From: Lachnospiraceae bacterium
GTDB lineage: Bacteria > Bacillota > Clostridia > Lachnospirales > Lachnospiraceae
Length of the DNA stretch: 64,000 nt
Assembly: GCA_016282915.1 (NCBI GenBank)
Contig: JAEELW010000159.1
Coordinates: forward strand, 1-64,000
Direction: 5' to 3'
The first letter of the stretch is position 1. Each line of letters opens with the position of its first letter. The position numbers and the translations under genes are program-made. The notes under the pieces are model-generated. The model made no database searches and had not been told where the DNA came from. It saw nothing but the letters and a program-made list of their open reading frames with translations. Positions 1 to 10,986 of the stretch are shown here, one piece after another.

Positions 1-127
1 CCGACATGGCCAGTGACGGGTCGATGGTATAGTAATAGCTCCCGGGGAGCAGTCCCTCGGTCACCGTCACGTTCTGACCGGCTTCAAGGAGTCCCGGCCT
101 CTCCATTTTAAAATCCATACTGCGCAT
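1..127 (-). CDS. N-terminal part of an unknown protein, cut by the window edge
   Basis: An open reverse-strand frame runs from an ATG at 127 off the left edge, giving about 42 residues that begin [18 protein letters not shown] weak purine-rich stretch (ACGGAG) lies about nine bases upstream. The fragment has no signal peptide or membrane segment and reads like a beta-rich soluble domain. I do not recognise the family. The reading is open with acceptable codon use, but the fragment is too short to be certain that it is a gene. Confidence 0.45.
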   Translation of the reverse strand, partial: MRSMDFKMERPGLLEAGQNVTVTEGLLPGSYYYTIDPSLAMS

Positions 128-274
128 GACAAATACTCCGTGTTCCCTATGATGATTGCGGATCCGATGCTTACGGATCGCCCCGTGCAGCGCATTCCCG
201 CATCTGCATAACTCACGTGATTTTATATTATACTACATTTTTCCGATACTTGCAAAAAACTCTCTCTCTGTTAT

Positions 275-442
275 ACTAGTATAACGATTCTTAAATACCT
301 GGGCCAAATGCTTGCCTGCTTATCCCGATAGCACGCAACTGAAAGCCTCAGCGTAGCCCGCTACGCCTGCGTTTTCAGATACGCACTCTCGGGCAGGCAT
401 ACTTCGCATTAGTCCAGATATTTTGCGATCGTTATACTAGTA
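275..442. repeat. 168-bp imperfect palindrome, MITE-like
   Basis: The two ends are inverted copies built on TACTAGTATAACGAT. Inside them, GGCCAAATGC pairs with GCATTAGTCC, then GCCTGCTTATCCCGATAG pairs with CTCTCGGGCAGGC, and the arms meet at CGTAGCCCGCTACG near 352-365. The whole element would fold as one hairpin. It is the only structure in the 128-641 intergenic stretch, where I see no gene. A diverged half copy lies at 20041-20105, so this is a dispersed family and not a local terminator; neither end carries a T-run. Confidence 0.75.
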
Positions 443-641
443 CATCGAATATTAAGTAAGCGGCCATTCCCTTGTTCGACAGCCCGTATGCGGCTTCATC
501 GTCAGCCGCCCCGGTTCACGTTATACCGCGGAAACAGGATCGAAACGGCAGTCAATCCCGATCGCGGGTATAAAACAGGGAATCGCAGGCTTCCGGATCA
601 TATAAATCCGAATAAAAATGAAATGCGGAGGATAAGTAATT

Positions 642-2354
642 ATGAATAAAAAGTTTTTGGGAATCCTTCTGTCCGCCCTTCTACTTACGGGCTGCGGCAG
701 CGATCCCGCGGATCCCGGCACGGGAAATGCGGATAAGACCGATCCCACTCCCACAAAGGAGGAAGCACCCACACAGGCGGCAGAGTCTCCTTCTCCCACT
801 GTTCCGAAGGAAGTAAAGGAAGATACCGGGGTATTTGCGAGATATTTCGAAAACGGCGAAGTGGAAGGAAACGGCGGCTACTTTATCCGCCTCGGCCGGA
901 AAGTCTATTACCGCGAATTTGCACCCGAGGCTTTTCCCGAATTTGCCTCTTTCGCCGAGTATCTGAGCAGTGTGGACGGCAGTATCGCATCAAAGCTCTG
1001 CGTATACGATCTGGACAGCCTGAAAGACGAAGCGCTTCTTGACTGCTATGGAGAAGGTCCCATATTTGCCGGTACGGATGGCCTTTTTTTCGGTGATGTC
1101 AGAAACGACACGACCTGGCTGGTCAATCCGGACAGCGGCGATATCCAAAGCTACTGTTCCGGCTCCCCCATCGCGGTATCCGCGGACGGCCGTCAGCTGG
1201 CGGTAATGCGCTGGGATGGCAGCGATCTGACCTACGACGTTCTGGAAGGCGGTGAACTTCTTTATGCGGTCGATTTTAAGGAAAACAAGGAGCTCTACGG
1301 CTTCTGCGGCAGTGATCTCATCCTGAGACGTGAGCTCGAAGACGGCAGTCACGAGCTGCTCTCCTATGATAAGAACGGGAACAGTACCCTGCTCGGTACC
1401 ATCCCCGAACGAAGCTCCGAAACAAGCTATCCCTTCCCGGAAGTGATCCAGTTCCTTCCCGACAGCCACGGCTGCTTTATCTGCCTCGGCTACTATGAAG
1501 GCACGGGGCATTTCCTTTCGGAATGGTTTGTCGTGAGCGTCCGCCCCGGGGAAGCCGGCAGCCTGACAACGCTGCAGCAGTCCGGCGATACCGAATATCC
1601 GCCCACCATGTATATGGAAGGGGACCAGCCTGCCGTATACCAGACCTATAACAAAAGCATAGAACTCAGCAACGGGACTTACGGTGACCTGATCTGGCAT
1701 GACAGCCCCCGCGGCGTGACCGTGCTGGAAAAAGATTTCATCAGCGATCTCGATTACTTCTCCGAGGATGATCCTCTCTACTGGTCGGAAAACATCCAGA
1801 ACGCCGTCGTTCTGGACAAGACCGCCTTTGTCATCCGGGCCAGAGGCGAACACTTTGAGGAAATGGATATCGGCTGGCGGCCCGCCTATATCCCTTACTA
1901 CTATGAATACCGCGTCATCCCCTTCGGCGAAGAGATGCGGGATGACGAAGGCAATCCGGACCAGATCCGCAATCTCTGCACGCATTATATCGAACCAGCA
2001 GAGATCGATACCGAACTTCTCCGGGGACGCTGGGAAGAGACCGCCTATATCACGGAAGGCAGTCACGGTTATGTCATGGAAGATCTGAAGGAATATCTGG
2101 AATTTCATGAAGACGGCAGCATCACCCTGGAGATGAAGGACTCGGATACGAACCGGTATAAAGAATATACGCTGGAAGAATCGGTCAGCGAATACGGCGA
2201 GCGCTGCTATACCACAGAGGTCGGTTCCTGGGGCACCTATACTTTCACACTCTACCGCCGGATCGAAGACCGTCTCGAGGTATCCGTGATGTGGCATTAC
2301 AGTGACGGTACTCCCGGAAGCAGCACGCACATCTACCGGAAAATGGAGGAATAA
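642..2354 (+). CDS. Large secreted lipoprotein with propeller-like and lipocalin-like parts
   Basis: This 570-residue protein starts with a lipoprotein signal (MNKKFLGILLSALLLTGCGS, lipid-anchored Cys at about residue 18). A low-complexity Pro/Thr/Glu linker (about 20-60) follows, typical of surface lipoproteins in Clostridia. The middle (about 65-440) contains repeated short beta segments with Gly/Asp turns, suggestive of a beta-propeller such as the DUF5050-like proteins. The last 110 residues, from LLRGRWEETAYITEG, look like a lipocalin-type beta-barrel. GCGGAGG about ten bases upstream of the ATG supports the start. The gene is followed by a strong terminator and appears monocistronic. 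Lipoprotein status is clear from sequence; the domain guesses are inference, and the function is unknown. Confidence 0.85.
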   Translation: MNKKFLGILLSALLLTGCGSDPADPGTGNADKTDPTPTKEEAPTQAAESPSPTVPKEVKEDTGVFARYFENGEVEGNGGYFIRLGRKVYYREFAPEAFPEFASFAEYLSSVDGSIASKLCVYDLDSLKDEALLDCYGEGPIFAGTDGLFFGDVRNDTTWLVNPDSGDIQSYCSGSPIAVSADGRQLAVMRWDGSDLTYDVLEGGELLYAVDFKENKELYGFCGSDLILRRELEDGSHELLSYDKNGNSTLLGTIPERSSETSYPFPEVIQFLPDSHGCFICLGYYEGTGHFLSEWFVVSVRPGEAGSLTTLQQSGDTEYPPTMYMEGDQPAVYQTYNKSIELSNGTYGDLIWHDSPRGVTVLEKDFISDLDYFSEDDPLYWSENIQNAVVLDKTAFVIRARGEHFEEMDIGWRPAYIPYYYEYRVIPFGEEMRDDEGNPDQIRNLCTHYIEPAEIDTELLRGRWEETAYITEGSHGYVMEDLKEYLEFHEDGSITLEMKDSDTNRYKEYTLEESVSEYGERCYTTEVGSWGTYTFTLYRRIEDRLEVSVMWHYSDGTPGSSTHIYRKMEE

Positions 2355-2382
2355 GAAAAAATCTCTGTCCGTTAAAAAAGGG

Positions 2383-2413
2383 CTGCCCCGCAAAATGCGG
2401 GGCAGTTTTTTTT
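2383..2413. terminator. Bidirectional rho-independent terminator
   Basis: The stem CTGCCCCGC/GCGGGGCAG with a five-base loop is followed by eight Ts on the plus strand and, after a short CCC, by six Ts on the minus strand. It sits between the convergent lipoprotein and flippase genes and can end both transcripts. Confidence 0.92.
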
Positions 2414-2449
2414 GACCACGGAAAATCACGGAGACGGCCCCGGCGGTCT

Positions 2450-4069
2450 TTATTTTTTCCTGTATCTTCTCCCTATGATCGGAAGGCTCGCCAGCTCTTC
2501 ACGGCTTAAGGTACGCAGCGCCGAGAGCATCACCACGTAGATCAGCAGCGCCCAGATCAGGGCAACCAGAAACGATCCCGTCATTCCAAAATGCGGCTTC
2601 AGAAACTGGTAAACGCTGAGACAGACGATCCCCATGACCCCGGCTGCCATGAGCGGTTTGATAAAGCTGTCCATGATACGGAAACGGTAGGAAAGTATCC
2701 TGTGAACGCTCCTGCAGTTTAAGATACATACGAGCAGCGGGAAGGTCACGTTTCCGATGACGAGTCCGTAGACACCCAGATCGGTAAAATACACCAGCCC
2801 CGCCACCAGCAACACATGGAAAAAGAGCGAGATCCCGGAATGGATCACCGGCAGGCGCATATTGTCACAGCCCTGCAGGATCGAGGTGCTCAGTGTGGAA
2901 AGCGCATAAAAGACCACTGCGGCAGATCCGCTGCGCAGGAGCCATACCGCCTCATCCATATATTCATCCAGTCTCGGGAAAAGCACGCCCATGATGGGTT
3001 CGGCCAGAACGGCCAGCCCCACTGCCGAAGGGATGGCGACCAGCATGTTCACCTTCAGCACGGTATCGATCTTTTTCTTTACCTGAGGATATTCCTTCCT
3101 CGTAAAAGACGCTACGATGCTGGGCAGCGTTGCGCTGGCCATGGCGGTAGCGATAGCTGCAGGCAGATTGATCATCTGGTTGTACTGGGTATTGAAAACA
3201 CCTTGCAGATCCGTGACCGCGCTCTCTTCCGCTCCCTTTGCCGCCATCAGATTGCCGAAGAGCAGATCATCCAGGGTATAGCCGAGCTGGTAGATGCTCT
3301 GGCTGATGATGACGGGAAGTATCGTCAGCACAATGGCCTTCATCAGAATGCGGTGTTCCTCAAGCACCCTGTCATCTTCCTTCGGCTGCAGATACATCGG
3401 ACGTTTCCAGCTCCGCAGGATCGCAAAAAGAAGCAGAAAGAGTATCAGCGCCGTAAGGGCGCCGGCCAGCGTTCCCATGGTCCCGCCCATGGCGCCGTAG
3501 GGACCTTTTTCCTCCCCCCGGCGCAGTGCAAGCTGAACAAAATAGGAACTTGCCGCTACGCTGACCACAGCGTTCACGATCTGCTCGATCACCTGCGAGA
3601 CCGCCGTAGGCACCATATTGCGCTGTCCCTGGAAATAGCCGCGGCAGGTACCCAGAAGGGCCACGACAAAGACCGTCGGCGCCAGAACCCTGAGGGGCTG
3701 TTCCAGTCCCGCTTTCTTATACAGACCGGCAAAGGCTCCCGCTCCGAACCAGAGTACCAATGCCGCACAAAGACCGCTGATAAAAGCAAAAAGCAGCGCA
3801 TCATGAAACAGCCGCTTTGCATTCTTCACTTCTCCCTTTGCCAGCCGCGCGCTCATAAGCTTTGAGACTGCCAGGGGCATACTGTAGGAAGACAGGGTGA
3901 GCGCGATGTTATAGATCCCGAAGGCCACGGAATAAAGCCCGTTTCCCGTATTCCCCATGATATTGGCCATGGGGATACGGTAAATAAAGCCGATCAGCTT
4001 GCTGACCAGCCCTGCCATCGCCAGTATTCCTCCCTGTACCACCAGGGATTTACGAAGCTTTTCCGACAT
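2450..4069 (-). CDS. SpoVB/MurJ-type polysaccharide flippase (MOP superfamily)
   Basis: This is a 539-residue integral membrane protein with about 14 hydrophobic segments. The N-terminal pattern GLVSKLIGFIYRIPMANIMG is characteristic of the YtgP/SpoVB branch of the polysaccharide-biosynthesis (MOP) superfamily, and the length matches the family's roughly 510-550 residues. These proteins flip lipid-linked sugar intermediates, such as peptidoglycan or spore-cortex precursors, across the membrane. GAGGAAAG precedes the ATG. The gene stands alone, with a terminator downstream and repeat-rich DNA upstream. Family assignment is secure. The exact substrate, and whether it is the housekeeping or the sporulation paralogue, cannot be told. 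Confidence 0.9.
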   Translation of the reverse strand: MSEKLRKSLVVQGGILAMAGLVSKLIGFIYRIPMANIMGNTGNGLYSVAFGIYNIALTLSSYSMPLAVSKLMSARLAKGEVKNAKRLFHDALLFAFISGLCAALVLWFGAGAFAGLYKKAGLEQPLRVLAPTVFVVALLGTCRGYFQGQRNMVPTAVSQVIEQIVNAVVSVAASSYFVQLALRRGEEKGPYGAMGGTMGTLAGALTALILFLLLFAILRSWKRPMYLQPKEDDRVLEEHRILMKAIVLTILPVIISQSIYQLGYTLDDLLFGNLMAAKGAEESAVTDLQGVFNTQYNQMINLPAAIATAMASATLPSIVASFTRKEYPQVKKKIDTVLKVNMLVAIPSAVGLAVLAEPIMGVLFPRLDEYMDEAVWLLRSGSAAVVFYALSTLSTSILQGCDNMRLPVIHSGISLFFHVLLVAGLVYFTDLGVYGLVIGNVTFPLLVCILNCRSVHRILSYRFRIMDSFIKPLMAAGVMGIVCLSVYQFLKPHFGMTGSFLVALIWALLIYVVMLSALRTLSREELASLPIIGRRYRKK

Positions 4070-4126
4070 CTTTCCTCACATGTACCGTTCGCAGCGGAGC
4101 TTACCGCAGCCTGCGTCCCGTTCTGT

Positions 4127-4175
4127 CCCGGCCACGCCATCCGCTGCGTGGCTTTCGGCCGGTATCTTTCCCGGA
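4127..4175. repeat. GC-rich dispersed hairpin repeat, copy 1
   Basis: CCCGGCCACGCC...GCTGCGTGGCTTTCGGCCGGTATC can form a hairpin around GCCACGC/GCGTGGC. Nearly the same order of blocks recurs at 56669-56734 and, more diverged, at 55250-55304, 56853-56933 and 63028-63065. It lies upstream of the flippase gene, which places it in a possible 5' leader, but no riboswitch class fits it. Confidence 0.55.
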
Positions 4176-4328
4176 GAATACCGTTTCCCCGCTGACCGGC
4201 TTTCCTCTCCGCATTCTGCGTCCGCTCACGGAAACGGGGCCGGTTATCACCCCAGCCCCGTTTTATCGCTTTTTCTTAATTTGCCATAAGCAATTCATTA
4301 ACTGCCTGAAGCAAAGCATAAGTCCCGG

Positions 4329-4541
4329 TCAGGCCAGAGCCTTCTCCTTGTACTGCCGGCATTCTTCAGGCGTACCGATCTCGCGGTATTCCGCCAGTTC
4401 CTGTAAAAGGGAAACCAGGAAATCCACATCCTTCTGACGCATCACGGAACTGGCACTCTGCACCACTCCGGCACCTTCATCCGCAATGGAAAGGGAATCC
4501 ATCAATATCCTGAGTTCTTCATTTGTGTTATCTTCAGCCAT
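4329..4541 (-). CDS. Small acidic helical protein, unknown function
   Basis: This 70-residue protein starts at the ATG preceded by GGGAGGTGG seven bases upstream. A longer in-frame start at 4568 has no ribosome site. The C-terminal pattern EYREIGTPEECRQYKEKA resembles a short helical motif (roughly IGT-x-EE-C-x-x-x-x-EK) that I know from small Clostridia proteins, several of them in mobile elements. No signal peptide or membrane segment is present. It is a plausible real gene because of the excellent ribosome site and family-like motif. Its role is unknown. Confidence 0.65.
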   Translation of the reverse strand: MAEDNTNEELRILMDSLSIADEGAGVVQSASSVMRQKDVDFLVSLLQELAEYREIGTPEECRQYKEKALA

Positions 4542-4636
4542 AGCGTCCACCTCCCGTCGCACATGCAAAACTTTCGGATATTATAACATTTGCAGAGCCT
4601 TCTTGTCCAGCAAATATAAGAAACATGGAAAAAAAC

Positions 4637-4929
4637 GTTACTGTTCAGTCCTTAGCCGGATACTGATCTTCTGCATGCAGATATAGTCCGTGGCGCTCGA
4701 TTCCGTCGCTAAGCCACTCTGTGAAACTGCCTCTGCATAATTTAAACCGTACGAAACCGGGGGACATTCGGCATCCATGCCTCAGGTCCCCCTTGCTCAG
4801 CCATGCCGGCTTCGCATTCCTGATATTTATGCAGTTTCGAGAGTGGCTAAGCTCCTCCATAGGCGGCCACGTCCTATATCATGCCTGCAGTGATCTTTAT
4901 CCACAACCGGCTAAGGTCTGAACAATAAC
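4637..4929. repeat. 293-bp full-length imperfect palindromic element
   Basis: The outer ends GTTACTGTTCAG and CTGAACAATAAC are inverted copies. Matching blocks continue inward on both sides: CCTTAGCCGG, CTGCATGCAGATATAG/CTATATCATGCCTGCAG, CCGTGGC/GCCACG, and CTAAGCCACTCT/GAGTGGCTAAG. They meet at a central GGGGGAC...GTCCCCC hairpin near 4760-4795. This element fills most of the 4542-5016 intergenic stretch, and I see no gene in it. Its architecture is that of a MITE or another foldback element, since no transposase is encoded. Confidence 0.8.
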
Positions 4930-4980
4930 TAAAAAAAGTGTTAGCGTTCCGTGTCCCGCCAGCCTCGGAACGTAACGTGC

Positions 4981-5009
4981 TTGCCGCCGTTTTGTGACTA
5001 TGCTATAGT
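4981..5009 (+). promoter_or_regulatory. Sigma-A promoter with extended -10, leaderless geometry
   Basis: TTGCCG, a 17-base spacer, then TATAGT preceded by TGC. The -10 ends only seven bases before the ATG at 5017, so transcription should begin at or next to the start codon. Confidence 0.7.
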
Positions 5010-5016
5010 TAATGCT

Positions 5017-6804
5017 ATGGAGAAAAACGTTGAAAAAATCGACAGACGAAGCCGTGGGATCATCGTGATAACGCTCGTAAAAGCCTTCCTTGCCTGCTGG
5101 GCGCTGGTGCTCCTCGCGGGCTGGCGGGTGCGGGATCCCCTGAGTATCTTTTCCTTTGCGGCTCTGCTTGCCCTCTTCCTTCATGAAGCAAAAATCGAAA
5201 AGAAGGCGGCGAAGACTCCTTACCTGCTCACGGCTGCTCTTTTCAGCCTGGCCACAGTTCTCGTAAAATATGCTTCTGTGGTCTCTGCTTTTGAAAACAG
5301 CCTCTTCCGTCTGGCCTGTATCCTGATCCTGGCCGCCGGTTTGTTTCTCTTTTATGCAGCTTTGCTGCACAGCGCCTATGAAGCCCTTGCCTGCGCGGAT
5401 CTTCCGAAGCTCCTCTGCAGGGAAGCCGGGAAAAGCTTTCCGGAGCGCCATATCCTGCTCTTTTCTTTCCTGCTCCTCTTCGTTCTGTATCTGCCCTGGT
5501 TCCTGTACAGTTATCCCGGGATCTTTGATCCCGATCCGATCAACCAGATCGAGCAGATCCTCGGGCTGGACCTGCCTTCGGATCACCACCCCTATGTACA
5601 TACCCTGCTGATCTCGCTCTTTTATCATATCGGACATATCTTCAGCTCCGATATCAATTTCTGCATAGGGCTCTATACCTTTTTCCAGCTGTGCTTCTTT
5701 GCCTTCTCGTCGGCTGCGGTCGTATATACGCTGCATCGTTATCTGAAGCTGCGTTTCGGCCTCTGCATGGCAGTGCTCGCCTTTTACGCCCTGCCCTTCA
5801 TGGCCGTTCTCTCGATCCAGGTCTGTAAGGATACGCCCTTCGCCTCGGCACTGATGCTCTTTGTCTGCATCCTGACAGCCATGGTCACGGAGCAGAGGAT
5901 CTCACTTCCGGCCGCCGCAGGCTTCATCCTTTCCGGCATCGGCATGTGCACACTGCGTACCAACGGCTTTTACGCCTTTCTGCTCTTTATGCCCTTCTTT
6001 CTCTTTCTTTTCAGGAGGGATTGGAAAAAAACACTGCCCCTGCCCGTGCTGACCGTACTCGTCGTTCTGCTGCTCAAAGGACCTGTTTTCAATGCCCTGG
6101 GCGTGCAGAAAGGCGATCTTGTCGAATCCCTGCATGTTCCGATGCAGCAGGTCGCCTGCGTGGTGGCCCGGGGACGTGCGATCGATGAGGAAGACAGAGT
6201 CCTGATCGGAGAGCTCTGTGATTATGATCAGATCCCGGACCGCTATGTTTCCTGGCTGGCCGACAGTATCAAGGAACTGATCCGCGGCTGTAATCCGAAG
6301 ATCCTGGAAGAACGAAAAGGTGACTTTTTCCGTCTGTGGCTGAAACTGGGCCTGCGCTATCCGAAAGACTATATCGACGCCTGGACAGGCCTGACCGAAA
6401 CCCTGATCTGGCCGGACGGCGAATATGAGGTGGCCGTCATCGAAGGTGTCTTTCCCAACGGACTGGGGCTGGAATCCCATCCGCTGATCGGAGGAAAATT
6501 CCTTACCAAGGCCCGTGAGCTGCTGCTCAAACTCGGCAGTTTCGTGCCCCTCTACGGCTTTTTCTTCAGCATGGGAAGCTACGCCTGCATCATGCTCTTT
6601 TTTGCCGGCTATCGCCTTCAGTTGAAAACACAGCGGCGCCGGCTGCTGATCCTCATGCCGGCCTTCTGCCTGATCTTCACGCTCTTTCTGGCCATCCCTG
6701 TCGGAAAATACTTCCGCTATGCCTGGTCTTATGCGGTACTCCTTCCCTTCGTGTTCATCACTCTCATCCCCGGGAAGGAAGATAAAAAGGAGGAAAACGC
6801 ATGA
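5017..6804 (+). CDS. DUF6020-like multi-pass membrane protein
   Basis: This is a 595-residue membrane protein with about 12-14 hydrophobic segments and a large extracytoplasmic loop in its second half. The middle has the signature YPGIFDPDPINQIEQILG followed by DHHPYVHT. It is typical of the DUF6020 family, which resembles GT-C type membrane glycosyltransferases; the two acidic residues after PGIF are candidate catalytic or metal ligands. I chose the ATG at 5017 (MEKNVEKIDRRSRG): the upstream GTG at 4951 would place residues inside the promoter. No Shine-Dalgarno precedes 5017. The gene overlaps the next one by four bases, so the two are co-translated. A glycosyl-transfer role is inferred from fold similarity only. 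Confidence 0.75.
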   Translation: MEKNVEKIDRRSRGIIVITLVKAFLACWALVLLAGWRVRDPLSIFSFAALLALFLHEAKIEKKAAKTPYLLTAALFSLATVLVKYASVVSAFENSLFRLACILILAAGLFLFYAALLHSAYEALACADLPKLLCREAGKSFPERHILLFSFLLLFVLYLPWFLYSYPGIFDPDPINQIEQILGLDLPSDHHPYVHTLLISLFYHIGHIFSSDINFCIGLYTFFQLCFFAFSSAAVVYTLHRYLKLRFGLCMAVLAFYALPFMAVLSIQVCKDTPFASALMLFVCILTAMVTEQRISLPAAAGFILSGIGMCTLRTNGFYAFLLFMPFFLFLFRRDWKKTLPLPVLTVLVVLLLKGPVFNALGVQKGDLVESLHVPMQQVACVVARGRAIDEEDRVLIGELCDYDQIPDRYVSWLADSIKELIRGCNPKILEERKGDFFRLWLKLGLRYPKDYIDAWTGLTETLIWPDGEYEVAVIEGVFPNGLGLESHPLIGGKFLTKARELLLKLGSFVPLYGFFFSMGSYACIMLFFAGYRLQLKTQRRRLLILMPAFCLIFTLFLAIPVGKYFRYAWSYAVLLPFVFITLIPGKEDKKEENA

Positions 6805-9113
6805 ACGCCTTAAACTATGTCTACTCCCACGCCCCCATCCCCGGCGGCGGCTATGTAAGCGGCTTTGCTTTTGATCCCGGAGATCCGGAGCTCCTGTACT
6901 GCCGCACGGATATCGGCGGGACCTACCGTTTCTCCCGTACGGACCGGCGCTGGTACAGTCTGAACGAACATGTGGGGATGGAGGACTTAAGTGAGACCTT
7001 CCCCATCGCCCTCGATGCCTCCGAAGGCGTGCTTTATATCGCCTGCGGCGACGGCCGGAGTGCCCCCTGGAACGCGGGTCCGGATTATGAAGCAGCCCCC
7101 TGCGGGCGTCTCTGCATCTCGGAAGACGGCGGGAAGAGTTTCCGCTATGAGGAGATGCCCTGTTATATCCACGGGAACCTGAGCGGACGCGGGACGGGAA
7201 AACGCCTCGTCCGTGCCGCCTCCGGCCGCTTATATTTTGCTTCCCAGCGGGACGGCCTGCTGATCCGCGAAACGGACGGCAGCTGGAAAAAACGCGAGAT
7301 CTGCGGGGAACGTTTTCTTACTTTTGTCTGGCTTTCGCCGGATGAAAAAGTGATCGTAGCCGGCACGGCCGGTATTTCCCTCCGCAAGGGAGAACGGCGC
7401 AGCCACAGCCTCTATTACTCCACGGACGGCGGAAAATCTTTTGCGCCTCTGGCTGAGCCTTCCGACCCATCAGACGGACGCTTTGCCGGATATGCTGCGC
7501 ACCGCTGTGCTTCCGACGATCGCTACCTTTATGTAAGCATAAACTGCAACGCGTCCTTTGCCTATGCCGGCTGGATGGCCTATTCCTGCGACGGCGGCGG
7601 GCTGAGGGACGGACGGGTGATCCGCTACGCCCTTTCGGAGGACGGACATATCCAGGATCCCGCTTCTTTTGAAGACATCACGCCGGAATACAAAGGAAAA
7701 GAGATCCCCTTCGGTTTCGGCGGCATCAGCTGCTCTCCGGACCGTCCCGGCTTTCTGCTGAGCGCAAGTATCTGCGACTATTCCGGTGATACGCTCTGGG
7801 TCTCTTATGACTACGGAAACAGCTGGCAGCGCGCGCTGCACGACCTCGATACCGGCCGCCTGAATATACACACTTCCTATCTGAAAGCGGAAAACCACGG
7901 CGGCCACTCCCCGCTTCACTGGATGAGTGCAGCGGAACTGAACCCGCATGATGCGGATGAACTGTGGATCAACAGCGGTACCGGCGTCTTTCTCGGGACG
8001 GATATGACAAAGGATACACGCAGCTTTTCCGACTGCTGCGAGGGGATCGAGGAGACCGTTCATCTGAATCTCTACAGCCCTCCCGCCGGAGATGTGCTGC
8101 TGATCGATATCCTGGGTGATCTGGGCGGCTTTGCCTTCCGCGATCTGACGAAGCCCTGCGACAATTCCTTTGCGGACGAAAACAATAACCGCTATATCAC
8201 CTGCCTGAACGCGGATTATCCGGATGCCGATCCTTCCCTGATCGTGGTCACGGCCCGCGGCAACTGGACAGGGCTTACGAAAGGCGGCATGATCCTTTCC
8301 CGCGACAACGCAGGAAGCTGGGAACGTCTGCCGCTGCCTTACGGTTTTTCGGAAGAACTGGACCGTCTATGCGCCGGCATTGAAAAGCCGAATGTCAATC
8401 CCGGCTGGGCCGCCATCAGCGCAGACGGAAAAACCCTTATCTTCACAGTGGTCGACGGTCTGAAGCTCTGGCGCCGCAACTGCGTGCGCTACATGATCTC
8501 CGACAGGCAGTACAGCGCCGTCCGTCTTCCGGAGGATAACGCCGAAGCTCCCGCCGCCATGAAGGTATACGCCGACCGTACGGATCCGCGGTATTTTTAC
8601 GGTTTCGGCGAAAACAGCCGGCTCTATGTTTCGGACGACGGCGGACAGAGCTTCCGCGAACTGCCTTCGCCGCTTCCCGCAGGCATCGATTTTTCCATGG
8701 TCGACTGTGCCGATAAGACCGAGGTACGCGGGGATTCGGGCTTTTTCGGGCGCTTTTATCTGGCGCTTGAAAAACACGGCCTCTGGCTTCTGGAATATGA
8801 TAGGGACAGCGATGCCTTTTCTGCCCGCCGCTTAAGCGCCGAAGGCGATACCGTCTTCCGCTGCGGCCTGGGCATATTAAAAGCTCCCTATATCGGGAGC
8901 CCCAAAATGATCTATATCTGTGCGATCCTGGGCGGACATTACGGTTTCTACCGTTCCGCGGATGAAGGAAAAAGCTGGCAGCTTCTGAATGATGAAAAGC
9001 AGCGTTTCGGCGAGGTCAACAGCATCGAAGGCGACAGCCGCGTCTTCGGCCGCTTCTTCATCGCAAGCGGAAGCTTCGGCGTGCTTTACGGCGAGGAACA
9101 GCGCGGAGACTGA
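6801..9113 (+). CDS. GH74-family xyloglucanase-like glycoside hydrolase
   Basis: This 770-residue enzyme matches the GH74 fold, two seven-bladed beta-propellers forming a substrate cleft. The N-terminus PIPGGGYVSGFAF followed by LLYCRTDIGGTYR is the classic GH74 opening, and the Asp of TDIGG (residue 37) is the expected first catalytic acid. Repeated S-x-D-x-G-x-x-F/W blade motifs (SEDGGKSF, STDGGKSF, SDDGGQSF, SADEGKSW) run through the protein. The second catalytic Asp is probably in the region near residues 465-480, but I cannot fix it. There is no signal peptide, so it likely cleaves imported xyloglucan oligosaccharides in the cytoplasm. A GGAGG site and the four-base overlap with the membrane gene support the start. 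Confidence 0.85.
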   Translation: MNALNYVYSHAPIPGGGYVSGFAFDPGDPELLYCRTDIGGTYRFSRTDRRWYSLNEHVGMEDLSETFPIALDASEGVLYIACGDGRSAPWNAGPDYEAAPCGRLCISEDGGKSFRYEEMPCYIHGNLSGRGTGKRLVRAASGRLYFASQRDGLLIRETDGSWKKREICGERFLTFVWLSPDEKVIVAGTAGISLRKGERRSHSLYYSTDGGKSFAPLAEPSDPSDGRFAGYAAHRCASDDRYLYVSINCNASFAYAGWMAYSCDGGGLRDGRVIRYALSEDGHIQDPASFEDITPEYKGKEIPFGFGGISCSPDRPGFLLSASICDYSGDTLWVSYDYGNSWQRALHDLDTGRLNIHTSYLKAENHGGHSPLHWMSAAELNPHDADELWINSGTGVFLGTDMTKDTRSFSDCCEGIEETVHLNLYSPPAGDVLLIDILGDLGGFAFRDLTKPCDNSFADENNNRYITCLNADYPDADPSLIVVTARGNWTGLTKGGMILSRDNAGSWERLPLPYGFSEELDRLCAGIEKPNVNPGWAAISADGKTLIFTVVDGLKLWRRNCVRYMISDRQYSAVRLPEDNAEAPAAMKVYADRTDPRYFYGFGENSRLYVSDDGGQSFRELPSPLPAGIDFSMVDCADKTEVRGDSGFFGRFYLALEKHGLWLLEYDRDSDAFSARRLSAEGDTVFRCGLGILKAPYIGSPKMIYICAILGGHYGFYRSADEGKSWQLLNDEKQRFGEVNSIEGDSRVFGRFFIASGSFGVLYGEEQRGD

Positions 9114-9116
9114 AGC

Positions 9117-10933
<1,817 letters not shown>

Positions 10934-10986
10934 TCAGCGCATCCCTTTTATTCCGTACGGCAGCTTTATCCCTGCCCGTATACGCT

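Noticed and set aside
990-2429. 479-residue open frame opposite the large lipoprotein
   Set aside because: It reads through the bidirectional terminator and has no start site; the plus-strand lipoprotein has a signal peptide and Shine-Dalgarno.
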